DNA from: PALSA-1440 sp050011195
GTDB taxonomy: Bacteria > Verrucomicrobiota > Verrucomicrobiia > Limisphaerales > UBA8199
Length of the DNA stretch: 64,000 bases
Reading direction: 5' to 3'
Assembly: GCA_050011195.1 (NCBI GenBank)
Contig: JBEKJO010000008.1
Span: 1-64,000 of the forward strand
The notes below the pieces were generated by a model. It was not told where the DNA came from, did no database searches, and saw only the letters and a program-made list of their open reading frames with translations. The position numbers and the translations under genes are program-made. Numbering within the stretch: the stretch's first letter is position 1; each line of letters begins with the position of its first letter. This document shows, piece by piece, positions 16,935 through 25,038 of the stretch.

Positions 16935-18224
16935 TTATGCCTTTGTTCCAATGAGATGTTGAAAGTAATCGGGCAGCGGTTCCGGGCCGGCCTCCGCGCA
17001 AACGGCGAGACTCTGTTCCGGAGCCAGCGGAAAATGGCCGTTCCCATGCCGCAGGAGCAAGCCATAATGCTTTTGAATAAAGCAGTGCCGCCGGGGATTG
17101 CCCATCGCCCCGGACATGCAAGACCAAATCTGATCGAGCGGAGTTTGGGCAGCGTTGCCAAAGCTCATCGCGGTGAAGTCGCACGGGCAAACCTCGCCTT
17201 TCGCATCAATGAACAGGTGTTGGGTGCCGGCGCCGCAGCCGAACAACTCCGGGCTTTCGATGCGGTTGAACGCGCAGACCTTGGGCCGGAGTCGCTGGCG
17301 ATTGGATACAATATGGAACTGGCGGAGTGTCTGAATGTGGTCCGGGGTGAGCAGCGTGTCGGCATGGTCGCGAGCCAGCAGGCCGCACGGCATCGGCTCG
17401 ATGATGCGCCATTCGTGCGCACCGCAGTCGCCCGCCAGGCGATGCATGGGAGCCAGCAGTTTCTCCTCCACCAGGATCCGGGTGGCAACGGTCGCAGCCA
17501 TCGTGTAGAATCCGTGCTCGCGTGCCCGGCGCAAGGCTCGGCAAGCTTGCGCGTGGGCGCCCGGGGCGCCGCGCAACCGATCATGCTCCGCTGCGGTCGG
17601 ATGGTCGAGGCTGATGCAGAGGGACCACAGCCCGGCGGCTTTGAGCTGTTGCAGCAGTGCGGAGTCAACGCCCGCCCCGGAACTGAACACAATCGTCGCC
17701 GCTCCCCCGGAGGCGGCGGCGGCCACCAAGGCGGGCAAATCTGCCCGCGTACAGGGTTCCCCGCCTGTAAAGCCGATGATGCTTGCGCCGAGCCGATGCA
17801 ATTGCCCGATAACAGCAGTCCATTGGCGAGTATCCAAAGTGCCGTGGTCGCGGTTCTTCAGGCTGCAATGCCAGCAATGGTAAGGACAGACCTCGGACAC
17901 CGCCAGAAAACCCGACACCGGACTGAGCCGGCGGCCGGAAAGGAGGTTCTCAAACATCCGGTCGAAGGCCGGACCGGGGAAGGGAGGCAAGAATGAGTTG
18001 ATCACCCATTGGCCATTATGGCGAGTGATCTGCTCGCCATCCAGCCAACGGCGGACAAACGCCAGACCTTTCAGGCCCGGCACGAGACGGCCCAGGGATT
18101 TCTGGACTCCGTCTGGCAACCGCTGGCGGCCCTGTTGGCTCAACTGCCGGAGCACACGGCGCGGCACACGTGTGATCCGTGGGTCAACCAGAATCCGCAC
18201 GAGGTTCAAATAGGCGAGATTCAT
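16935..18224 (-). CDS. Radical SAM protein with SPASM-like C-terminus
   Basis: 429 residues. CPYHCWHC (Cys 113, 117, 120) is the CX3CX2C signature that holds the [4Fe-4S] cluster used to split S-adenosylmethionine. GFTGGEPCTRADL is the following GGEP SAM-binding motif. The C-terminal region has further cysteines (KVCAFNR, FGCGAGTQHLFIDAKGEVCPCDF, HCFIQ), as in SPASM domains that bind auxiliary clusters and act on peptide or small-molecule substrates. The gene overlaps the methyltransferase by four bases (ATGA) and is followed two bases later by a membrane protein gene. Substrate unknown; candidates include a peptide modification or lipid/cofactor tailoring step. Confidence 0.82.
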   Translation of the reverse strand: MNLAYLNLVRILVDPRITRVPRRVLRQLSQQGRQRLPDGVQKSLGRLVPGLKGLAFVRRWLDGEQITRHNGQWVINSFLPPFPGPAFDRMFENLLSGRRLSPVSGFLAVSEVCPYHCWHCSLKNRDHGTLDTRQWTAVIGQLHRLGASIIGFTGGEPCTRADLPALVAAAASGGAATIVFSSGAGVDSALLQQLKAAGLWSLCISLDHPTAAEHDRLRGAPGAHAQACRALRRAREHGFYTMAATVATRILVEEKLLAPMHRLAGDCGAHEWRIIEPMPCGLLARDHADTLLTPDHIQTLRQFHIVSNRQRLRPKVCAFNRIESPELFGCGAGTQHLFIDAKGEVCPCDFTAMSFGNAAQTPLDQIWSCMSGAMGNPRRHCFIQKHYGLLLRHGNGHFPLAPEQSLAVCAEAGPEPLPDYFQHLIGTKA

Positions 18225-19069
18225 AACCTGCGGGCGATGGCCGTCGTGAAATGATGATAAATGCTGTCGCGGCTCCCTGTCATTTCGGCTTCAAAGAGTG
18301 CAGCCACCGGCCCTGACAGGTCGAGCATGTCCTCGAATCCGGCCAGGATTCCCGTTTGGCGAAGCCAGGGGAGCAACTCGCCCTCCGGCGCGGTGATGTT
18401 CCGGGCCCCTTCCTGCTGCCACTCGACTGCAAACCCGCTCCGGCGCAGTTCTTGTTCGAGAAAGCTCCAGTCCTTGGGAAAACGAGGCCAGGCGGCCAGC
18501 CGCACGCAGCCGGGAAACGCAAGCATGCAACGCTGAAACGAGCGAAAGACGGGGGCCAGCGTATCGGCGTAGTTGACGATGAAAGCGAACCCCGCACCGC
18601 CCGGCAGCAGGCGGCTGCACTCGCGGATTAACCGCGCCGGTCGCGAGTAACCTAGCGCCCAGGTGGAGACGATCAGTGCTGCGCTCGCAGTGGACTGGCT
18701 GCGAACAAAGTCCAGCATGTCGGAAACCACGCAACGCAAGTTGGCGGGTGCATCGCGCCGCGCGCATTCGAGCATGGCGGGTGAGCTATCGACCGCGACG
18801 ACGCTCGCTTCCGGGTTCGCCTGGGCCAGGCGCCGGGCCGTATAGCCCGTGCCGCTGCCCAAGTCCAGGATCGGACCGGTAAGGCCGCGGGGCAGGCGTT
18901 GGAGCAGGTCGTCGGTCGCTGGACGCAGGTGCCGGTGCCAGGCCGTGTCGTAGGTGGGGGCTACTTTGTCGTAACCCGCAGCCACAACCGCCGGTGTCAG
19001 CCACCGCCCTTGCAACGCCAACGCCGCAACCCGAGTGTTCAGGCGCGCCCATTGGACGAGGTGACTCAT
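18221..19069 (-). CDS. Class I SAM-dependent methyltransferase
   Basis: 282 residues from ATG 19069; a TTG at 19081 would add four. The core methyltransferase fold shows motif I PILDLGSGTGYTARRLA, acidic loop VVAVDSSPAML and motif III VSDMLDFV, with LIRECSRLLPGGAGFAF as the post-motif. The first 30 residues and the last 100 probably define the substrate; they are not recognised. The start overlaps the stop of the 28-residue ORF upstream by four bases, and the stop overlaps the radical SAM start in the same way, so the three are very likely translated together. A methyl group transfer within the same pathway as the radical SAM protein is the simplest reading. Confidence 0.82.
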   Translation of the reverse strand: MSHLVQWARLNTRVAALALQGRWLTPAVVAAGYDKVAPTYDTAWHRHLRPATDDLLQRLPRGLTGPILDLGSGTGYTARRLAQANPEASVVAVDSSPAMLECARRDAPANLRCVVSDMLDFVRSQSTASAALIVSTWALGYSRPARLIRECSRLLPGGAGFAFIVNYADTLAPVFRSFQRCMLAFPGCVRLAAWPRFPKDWSFLEQELRRSGFAVEWQQEGARNITAPEGELLPWLRQTGILAGFEDMLDLSGPVAALFEAEMTGSRDSIYHHFTTAIARRL

Positions 19070-19152
19070 AGAGGCCCGCAACCGGCAGCAAACAGCACGA
19101 GGCTCAGTGCCACAACCAGCAGGATGAGAATATCGGTGACCAGTCTTTTCAT
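19066..19152 (-). CDS. 28-residue putative lipoprotein/leader peptide heading the radical SAM operon
   Basis: ORF from ATG 19152, starting MKRLVTDILI, with an all-hydrophobic core and ending FAAGCGPL. Two positive residues, a hydrophobic core and a lipobox-like FAAGC suggest a tiny lipoprotein or membrane peptide. Its stop overlaps the methyltransferase start (ATGA at 19069-19066). Such a precise overlap is hard to explain unless it is translated. It could be an entericidin-like peptide, a substrate of the modifying enzymes, or simply a translational leader; the sequence does not decide. Confidence 0.55.
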   Translation of the reverse strand: MKRLVTDILILLVVALSLVLFAAGCGPL

Positions 19153-19189
19153 AACTTGATGACGCAGTTAATCGTTTACTATTTTCCTT

Positions 19190-19214
19190 GTGAGGCAGCC
19201 CAAGGCGGCCTCAC
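19190..19214 (-). terminator. Compact hairpin upstream of the radical SAM operon
   Basis: gtgaggc (19190-19196) pairs with gcctcac (19208-19214); an inner gcc/ggc pair after one mismatch gives a 10-bp stem with a three-base loop. It lies 200 bases downstream of the glycoside-hydrolase-like gene and 38 bases upstream of the 28-residue ORF, so it could be a terminator for the former or a leader structure for the latter. The remaining 19153-19413 holds no other recognised feature. Confidence 0.45.
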
Positions 19215-19382
19215 GTTGCTGACTGCTCTTTTACTCCTCCGACCGTGGATTTACTAATCGAAAAAAGTGCCCCCTGCATCGGTTTAATTGATGTTGCGCG
19301 ATGCCACTTTTGCATTGGGTTGCCGCGCTGCCGTTCTGGTTTGACACTTGCCCAGCGGCGCGGGGTGTCGAAACCACTGCTC

Positions 19383-19412
19383 GGATTGGGCCGCAGGGTA
19401 TTGGACTTACGG
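19383..19412. repeat. Direct repeat flanking the 19.4-21.4 kb gene (copy 1)
   Basis: gattgggccgcagggtattg followed by gacttac at the 3' side of the gene. A near copy occurs at 21401-21427 (see next entry). Confidence 0.5.
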
Positions 19413-19413
19413 T

Positions 19414-21354
19414 TTACCGGTGTTCATTGTTGTAGGCCGGCAACCGATCGAACCATTTGAGCCTGGTCGGTTTGTCCTTGCGCCAGTCGAACAGGGCCAG
19501 GGCGCGGGCGCGCTGTTCCTGAGTCATTTCGGAGAAGCCTTTGTCATTGCCCCAGCCGTTGGAGAGCGAGACTGGGGCCTGGTATTGCCGGACGGCGAAA
19601 TCGATCCAGGACCATTTGGTCACCGGCCACCAGCAACAGGACCAGAGCACATTGCGGTAATTCGAGAAAATGCCATAGGACCAGGCCTGCGGCTGGCACC
19701 AACTGTCCTGGTAGGTACCGTGGGCCACCAAAGCGTAGGGACCTCCGATTTCATGGCCAACAGCACCCAGGCAATCGGAGGTGAGAAAGGCGATTTGCCG
19801 CCGGTGCTTTCGGTTGTAGTCCTCGACGAACCGGCTGATGTCGCGCGTTATCCGCATCATGGCACGGTCGGCATATCCGGGCGCTCCCTCGCTCCCCAAC
19901 TCCCCCGGGGCGATGTGAAACGTTTCGTCCCAGTTCAGCATGTCAATATCCGGTCCAAATTCGGCCAGCATCGCTTTGGCGTACTCCAGATAGAAGGCGC
20001 GCACTTTGGGATGAAGCGGGTTTTGCATGTAGCTCCGGCCCTTGGAATCAGATCCCTCCCAGCCTCCCCAACGCAGCACGCAACTGGGATCAAAATCGGC
20101 CAGGCCATTGCCCGCATTCATGCCGTCGGCAAAGTAGATGCCCACGCGAAAACCCCGCGCCCGGCCGTAATTCAGCCGGGAATGGATTTCTAATAAAGAC
20201 ATCTTGACCGGCTTGCAGTTGGCAAACCCCACTTCGACCCGCTCGCCCCCGATCTCCCCGAAGGCGGGCGCTTTTTTGGCCGTTTCGTAATTGGAGAAAA
20301 CCGTCCATTGGGTGTCGAACTTGCCGGCTTTGCGGTCGAAACAATAGTGGCCGAGGAAATCGTACCAGCCATGCAGGCAAAGCAAGACTTTATGCCGGTC
20401 CGATTTCGGCAGCGCCGCGGCGAGGGCGTCGATGTCGCGAAACCAGCCCTGGCCTCCGTCGCTCATATAGTCATAGTCGACCAGTGCGATCTCATGGAGC
20501 CATTTCGGGCCGGGCGGCACATCGGCCAGGACCGTGCGGAAAAAGCAGTCGAGCGATTGCTCGGGCGACCCCTGATGGCGGCTGAGGACAATCGTTCTCC
20601 TCTCGCAGCCGTTTTCGAGTCCGGCTCGCGCCGGATAGGTCCACTCGAGGGCCATTGGGGTAAAGAGCACGGAGAAATAGGGATCGGCGGCGAGCAGCAC
20701 CCGGCCCGGCCGCTGGCGAGAGGGTGAAGGCTGATCCGGCACACTGAGCATCGGCAACGCCAGCAGAACGCCTGACCTTGGCAGCGCGCCGGCAAAACGA
20801 TACGCCGCAGCCGGGTTGGTGCCCAGAGACGCCCCGACACCATTGATCATCGGCAGCCATGCGTCCGTCGGGAGCGCCGACAGTCCTGACTCAAGGGAAA
20901 CCGTCAAATCCGATGCCAGTTTGGCCCCGCCCCTGACTTGCAACTCACGGGTCCAGGTCAAGGCCCCATGCCGGCGGGTCAAACGGTGCTCCAGGATAAC
21001 TTCGATGTTCGGCTCTTCAGGCCAGCGATAGGTGAACGAGATACTGCTCTCTGCGCGTGTCACCGCGGCTGGCTTGGCCAGCTTGAGAATGTTACCGGCA
21101 TAACGAATCTCTCCGGCGCTGGAAGGCTGGGTAGTCGCTTTTTCCGCGCTCCGGTCCCCCCAGCCCAGGAGACCGCCATCGGCGTTGAGCGCCAGGCGGT
21201 CCGAGCCACAGCCCAACACAAATGGTTTCTCCTGCGGCGCGCCCTCAGCCAGCCCTGAGAGGACAACACAGGCAATGAGCGTCAGGCCGGGCCTGATCGT
21301 CAAACTCGCCAAGCTGCTGCGAACAGATTTCATTGGTAGTCCAAGTTTAGTCAT
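19414..21354 (-). CDS. Secreted glycoside-hydrolase-like protein, family not identified
   Basis: 646 residues from ATG 21354, preceded by TAGGG; ATG 21333 is an alternative. A signal peptide ends near SGLAEGAPQ. The N-terminal half is beta-rich, like the super-sandwich domain of some hydrolases. The C-terminal half (from IALVDYDYMSDGGQGW) looks like a (beta/alpha)8 barrel, with FRVGIYFADGMNAG, DIDMLNWDETFHIAPGE and IAFLTSDCLG strands; the Asp/Glu in NWDETF are candidate catalytic acids. This recalls retaining alpha-galactosidase-type barrels, but no family was confidently assigned. It may act with the GH2 enzyme in breaking down a polysaccharide. The gene is flanked by related direct repeats. 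Confidence 0.65.
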   Translation of the reverse strand: MTKLGLPMKSVRSSLASLTIRPGLTLIACVVLSGLAEGAPQEKPFVLGCGSDRLALNADGGLLGWGDRSAEKATTQPSSAGEIRYAGNILKLAKPAAVTRAESSISFTYRWPEEPNIEVILEHRLTRRHGALTWTRELQVRGGAKLASDLTVSLESGLSALPTDAWLPMINGVGASLGTNPAAAYRFAGALPRSGVLLALPMLSVPDQPSPSRQRPGRVLLAADPYFSVLFTPMALEWTYPARAGLENGCERRTIVLSRHQGSPEQSLDCFFRTVLADVPPGPKWLHEIALVDYDYMSDGGQGWFRDIDALAAALPKSDRHKVLLCLHGWYDFLGHYCFDRKAGKFDTQWTVFSNYETAKKAPAFGEIGGERVEVGFANCKPVKMSLLEIHSRLNYGRARGFRVGIYFADGMNAGNGLADFDPSCVLRWGGWEGSDSKGRSYMQNPLHPKVRAFYLEYAKAMLAEFGPDIDMLNWDETFHIAPGELGSEGAPGYADRAMMRITRDISRFVEDYNRKHRRQIAFLTSDCLGAVGHEIGGPYALVAHGTYQDSWCQPQAWSYGIFSNYRNVLWSCCWWPVTKWSWIDFAVRQYQAPVSLSNGWGNDKGFSEMTQEQRARALALFDWRKDKPTRLKWFDRLPAYNNEHR

Positions 21355-21400
21355 TGACCCTACCAGCGTGCGGCTTCCAATGCCACAAGCTTTTGTGCGA

Positions 21401-21427
21401 GATTGGCCGCAGGGGATTGGACTTTAG
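21401..21427. repeat. Direct repeat flanking the 19.4-21.4 kb gene (copy 2)
   Basis: gattggccgcaggggattgg followed by acttta, on the 5' side of the minus-strand gene. It differs from copy 1 by one length change and a few substitutions. Confidence 0.5.
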
Positions 21428-21772
21428 CCGTGCATGTGCTATGGTAAACCATTCCGGCAGCAGGCGGATGGCTGGGAAGACGATCCCGGACGGGCCGACG
21501 CAGTTGTCCCGGGCAAGGCGGGTCCGGCGGCCAGGCAGAGGCGCGGCGCGCGACCGGGGCGGGCCGGGCGTCAAAAAGGGCTCAATCCCTTCGAAACCCC
21601 GTCGAAGCCCCGTCGTAACAACACGCCACCGCCACGCTACCAACGCGCCACCAACACACTGCCAGCTATATGGTGGGTTCAGGGCAGGGCCGGGGGCCAT
21701 GAGTGCAGAATGCGGAATGCGGAAGAGGGGAGGAAGAAGAAGCCTCCCGGACAATGCAGCAAGCCTGGCACC

Positions 21773-21897
21773 TCAAGCCGGGGGCACTACCAGCACCTTC
21801 TGCTTTTGGACCCGCGCCAGAACATCTGCCGGATTGAACGTTTGCGGCGGCTGGGGTTTGGCTCTCGTTGCGCGTCCGCCAGCACTCATGCCATGTA
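21773..21897 (-). mobile_element. IS110-family transposase N-terminal remnant (copy 1)
   Basis: The minus frame reads ...RAKPQPPQTFNPADVLARVQKQ before a stop. This resembles the segment just after the DxxxH start region of IS110 transposases (typically DGAKPQPPQ.F.P.DFL.W). Only about 40 codons remain and the N-terminal MDVH motif is lost. The surrounding 21355-21945 has no intact gene; it includes a tgcggaatgcggaa repeat at 21705-21724. Confidence 0.5.
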
Positions 21898-21945
21898 TCG
21901 GTAGTTTTTCCTTGCGCGAGAATACCAGCTTGCTTGACTTGGGAC

Positions 21946-22400
21946 ATGAAGAAGCCAGGTGCAAAGCAGTTGTTGGTAGAAGCTGTTTGGCTGGCGGCAG
22001 CGCTGATTGGGTTGTGCAGCTTGCAGCACCGCGCCGGTGCATCCGGCTCTCGCGCTTGAACGACGGCGCCGACGCGTTTCAATTCGTACGCGCGTTTGGC
22101 GGCGAAGGATGGATTTGCTCGACGCCGGAGCTGTCGCCGACGGCGGCGGACCCGGTGTTGCTGGCCTGGTCGCAGCGCCGGGCCAATGCGCTTTGGGAAG
22201 GAAAGGTGGCCCTCCTCAAGGATGGTGAGCCGATAGCAACAGCGGCTCTTGCCGAGACAACCGATGTGCTCTTTCCGCAAGCTCAACAAAGCCCGGATGG
22301 CGATTACTGGGTGGCCTATGAGAAATGCGAACCGAAAGGCTCGGAAATCGTGCTGCGAAATGTGACCAAGGAGCTTCGCCAAGGGACGGGCGAACGGTAA
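21946..22400 (+). pseudogene. Frameshifted remnant of a secreted protein
   Basis: ATG 21946 opens a signal-peptide-like start (MKKPGAKQLLVEAVWLAAAL) that stops at 22059. A different plus frame then continues with protein-like sequence (ADAFQFVRAFGGEGWICSTPEL ... SPDGDYWVAYEKCEPKGSE) to a stop at 22400. One frameshift near 22050 would join them into about 150 residues. The protein family is not recognised. It sits between two IS110 remnants, consistent with decay after transposition. Confidence 0.4.
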
Positions 22401-22426
22401 TCCACCAGCCGCGGTTGCAGATTGGA

Positions 22427-22541
22427 ACCTGCCGCTTTTGACCCGCGGCAGAGAGCCTGCCGGCTTAAACGTTTGCGGCGGCTGGGGCCTGGCTCCGTCC
22501 ATCATGCGGATCACCACGATGCTGGCCGCGTGGACATCCAT
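22427..22541 (-). mobile_element. IS110-family transposase N-terminal remnant (copy 2)
   Basis: The minus frame from ATG 22541 reads MDVHAASIVVIRMMDGARPQ then PPQTFKPAG, matching the N-terminus of IS110-type transposases, where the Asp of DVH is a catalytic residue. The match ends after about 35 codons. Nucleotide similarity to copy 1 (acgtttgcggcggctgggg shared) shows both derive from the same element. Remaining bases to 22749 hold no gene seen. Confidence 0.6.
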
Positions 22542-22749
22542 CGCCTCCGAAAGCGTTCGGGGCTGGTACTGGGGTTGCGTTGAAGCCTTGCTTGCGACCC
22601 TTTGATATACATCTGGACATGCTGAATTGACGGAAAGAGTCGACTTAGTGCAACACCCGACCACTCGCAACCCCGCCGCCCGCCCCAAGCCGCCAGGCAA
22701 ATCAAATTGGTTGAAGATCAGACCGGACTTGTCCACAATCGCCGCGGTT

Positions 22750-23550
22750 ATGAGCGCCATCCAGATTCCCCGCGTCAAAGCGGCGTCCGTGCTGAAGGTG
22801 TTGTCGCACGGCAGAACCAAGCCGTGCCTCATTCTCGCAAAGGACGAGGGAGGAAATGACCTCGAAGTAGTGCTGAAGTGGCGCGCCGCCCCCGAGTTGA
22901 AAGCCACTGGCTTGGTCTGCGAGCTCATTTCGGCGCTCTTGGCGGAGGACCTCGACTTGCCGGTGCCAAAGCCATTCTTGGTCGAGGTGCCAGACGGCTT
23001 CCACGCTGGCATTGCCACCCCGGAAGTCTCAAAACTGGCACAGGCCAGCGTGGGTCTGAATTTTGGCAGCCAGAAACTACCTCCAGGCTTCACCACTTGG
23101 GCAAAGGATAAGCCCATCCCATTCCTTTTGCGCCCCACGGCGGCGGAAATCTTCGCCTTCGACGTGCTGACCCAGAATCCCGACCGCAGGCAGGTCAACC
23201 CCAACCTGCTCACCAACGGCGAGGAACTTTACCTCTGCGACCACGAACAGGCGTTTTCTTTCCTGGCAGGCGTCATCGGCGGCTGGTTGCCACCCTGGAC
23301 AGGGCACGGCCTCGGCTTCTTTCGCGACCATGTCTTTTTCCAGCAGCTACAGGGCGGCGAGCACAAGTGGGAGCGCCTGCTCGGTGCCTTGGAAGCTTTG
23401 ACGAACACCCGCCTGAGAGAGTATCTTGCAGCGGTTCCGAATGAATGGCGCTCCAACAATGCAGCGGCTGACCGGATTTCCGAGTACCTGCAAGACGCTC
23501 GGCAAAACCGGGATCCGCTCTTTGCCGCAATCAACCAACTCCTAAAGTGA
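22750..23550 (+). CDS. HipA-like (HipA_2 family) kinase-fold protein
   Basis: 266 residues from ATG 22750; the frame is open from 22627, but the earlier part overlaps decayed DNA. Candidate ATP-binding Lys in VVLKWRA (Lys 43), catalytic-loop pattern QNPDRRQVNPN (Asp 145) and metal-binding Asp in LYLCDHEQAF (about 164) follow the HipA kinase order. It lacks the long N-terminal domain of classical HipA. Its last codon overlaps the GTG start of the DUF3037 gene, a pair seen together in many bacteria. No HipB-like DNA-binding antitoxin is present. The role may be a kinase paired with a partner or regulator; whether it is toxic is unknown. Confidence 0.7.
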   Translation: MSAIQIPRVKAASVLKVLSHGRTKPCLILAKDEGGNDLEVVLKWRAAPELKATGLVCELISALLAEDLDLPVPKPFLVEVPDGFHAGIATPEVSKLAQASVGLNFGSQKLPPGFTTWAKDKPIPFLLRPTAAEIFAFDVLTQNPDRRQVNPNLLTNGEELYLCDHEQAFSFLAGVIGGWLPPWTGHGLGFFRDHVFFQQLQGGEHKWERLLGALEALTNTRLREYLAAVPNEWRSNNAAADRISEYLQDARQNRDPLFAAINQLLK

Positions 23551-24392
23551 AAACGACCTTTACCTACACCGTGCTTCGATACGTCCACGATATCGCCACC
23601 GGCGAGTTCGTCAACATGGGCGTCGCCCTCTACGCGCCCGAAGCCAAGTACGTCAGCGCTATCTGCAACCCGCGTTACCGGCGGCTCAGCAAGATGTTTT
23701 TGGAGGTGAACGGAGAGAACTTGCGCTCCCTCGTCCGTTACATCCAGGCGCGGTTCGAGGAATTCGCTCTAAAGCTAAACCGCGAACTGCCGCTTGACGG
23801 ACGCCCCAAGACAATCATGGAGATTGCTGCCGGCATCCTGCCGCCAGACGATAGCTCGCTTCAATGGTCCGAGCCTAACGGCGGCATCACGGAGGACCCA
23901 GCGGCGACCCTCGACCAGCTTTATGTTCGCCTCGTTGAGAAGTACGAGGAGCGCGCCCAAGTGCCAAGCCGCACCGACGACGACGTCTGGAAACACTACC
24001 GCAAGGAGCTGGAGGAAAAACAGGTTTTGGCTCGCTTGCAGTCCAAGCGCATCGTCGCGAAGGACTACGACTACCAGTTCGACCACGCGTGGAAGAATGG
24101 CGAATGGAACCTCTTTGAGCCGGTCTCAATGGATTTGCAAGATGCCGACACCATCTTGGACAAGGCCAACCGCTGGCTCGGACGGGCGACGAACCTCAAA
24201 GATTCCCCGGAAGATTTCCGCCTATGGGTACTACTCGGCGAACCGCGTCTTGAGAAACTACGCCCCGCCTACGGCAAGGCACTCAACATCCTGCACAAGA
24301 TGCCGGTGAAGATGGAGTTCGTTCGCGAGGAGGAGGCCCGGAAGTTCACCCGCAAACTGGCGGCGGAGATGGCCAAGCACCCATCACCGTAA
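23547..24392 (+). CDS. DUF3037 family protein, partner of the HipA-like kinase
   Basis: 281 residues starting at GTG 23547, which overlaps the previous stop (GTGA). The N-terminus TFTYTVLRYVHDIATGEFVNMGVALY is characteristic of DUF3037. The remainder is charged and helical with no recognised catalytic motif. Translational coupling with the HipA-like gene indicates a two-gene unit. Function unknown; it may be a substrate, adaptor or antidote of the kinase. Confidence 0.72.
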   Translation: MKTTFTYTVLRYVHDIATGEFVNMGVALYAPEAKYVSAICNPRYRRLSKMFLEVNGENLRSLVRYIQARFEEFALKLNRELPLDGRPKTIMEIAAGILPPDDSSLQWSEPNGGITEDPAATLDQLYVRLVEKYEERAQVPSRTDDDVWKHYRKELEEKQVLARLQSKRIVAKDYDYQFDHAWKNGEWNLFEPVSMDLQDADTILDKANRWLGRATNLKDSPEDFRLWVLLGEPRLEKLRPAYGKALNILHKMPVKMEFVREEEARKFTRKLAAEMAKHPSP

Positions 24393-24731
24393 GAGAAGGG
24401 GATATGCAAGGTCCAGGCTTTGAGCGGATGGGAAACCGGCGTGGGAAAGAGGGGGGCAAGCAGACGGGAGCTTGGGCATGGGGTCGGAACCACTGCTGCC
24501 AAAGGTCTGAAGCCTTCCAGGCAGCCATTGGCCGAGGCCGGTCTGCCTGGCCCGGTTTTGTGGGTCACACGATTTATCTCTGCCGCCGAGGGGTTGAGAA
24601 CGTGGTTGGACGGACAAGACCCGGACGGGGGCAGTCGGGTCTTTCCGGGTGGGATTCAGTTGCGGGATCCGGCAAGGGGGGAGGGATTTGCGGGCTTGAG
24701 GGCGGGGGGGAAAGGGAATAGAGTGGGGGGC
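24393..24731. other. Intergenic region, no gene seen
   Basis: 339 G-rich bases with no supported ORF. A strong GGGG-type ribosome binding site (gtgggggg) closes the region ahead of the DUF433 gene. Confidence 0.4.
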
Positions 24732-24956
24732 ATGAAATACGCAGAGCGCATCACTTTCGACGCGGAGCAGTGCGGGGGACGGCCGTGCATCCGGCACTAT
24801 CGGCTCCGGGTGAAGGATGTGCTGGACATGCTGGCTTCCGGGGTGAGCGAGGCGGAGATTCTCAAAGATTACCCTTTTCTGGAGCCGGAAGACATTCGGG
24901 CCTGCCTGGAGTTCGCGGCTGAGCAAGTCAATTATCCCGTGCTGGTAAGCGCCTGA
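24732..24956 (+). CDS. DUF433 family antitoxin
   Basis: 74 residues from ATG 24732, preceded by gtgggggg. Contains the DUF433 pattern: ITFDAEQCGGRPCIRHYRLRV, then VLDMLASGVSEAEILKDYPFLEPEDIRACLEFAAEQ. DUF433 proteins carry a helix-turn-helix and act as antitoxins to DUF5615 (PIN-like) toxins encoded just downstream. The expected toxin gene starts 4 bases later but is truncated. Confidence 0.8.
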   Translation: MKYAERITFDAEQCGGRPCIRHYRLRVKDVLDMLASGVSEAEILKDYPFLEPEDIRACLEFAAEQVNYPVLVSA

Positions 24957-24960
24957 GCCT

Positions 24961-25020
24961 GTGCGTTTCCTCGTTGATACGCAGCTTCCGCAGGCGCTGG
25001 CTCCCTGGTTGAGCGCCCGC
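24961..25020 (+). pseudogene. Truncated DUF5615 PIN-like toxin
   Basis: GTG 24961 begins MRFLVDTQLPQALAPWLSAR, the N-terminus of DUF5615 toxins, including the first catalytic Asp (LVDTQLP). After about 20 codons similarity stops and the frame runs into the 3' end of the converging hicA gene. The toxin is therefore probably inactive and its antitoxin orphaned. Confidence 0.65.
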
Positions 25021-25038
25021 AGTCACCCCTTTCACAGT

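Noticed and set aside
21666..23216. 516-codon minus-strand frame
   Set aside because: It runs antisense through the HipA-like gene and through IS110 fragments; only the 22427-22541 part is protein-like and is listed as a remnant.
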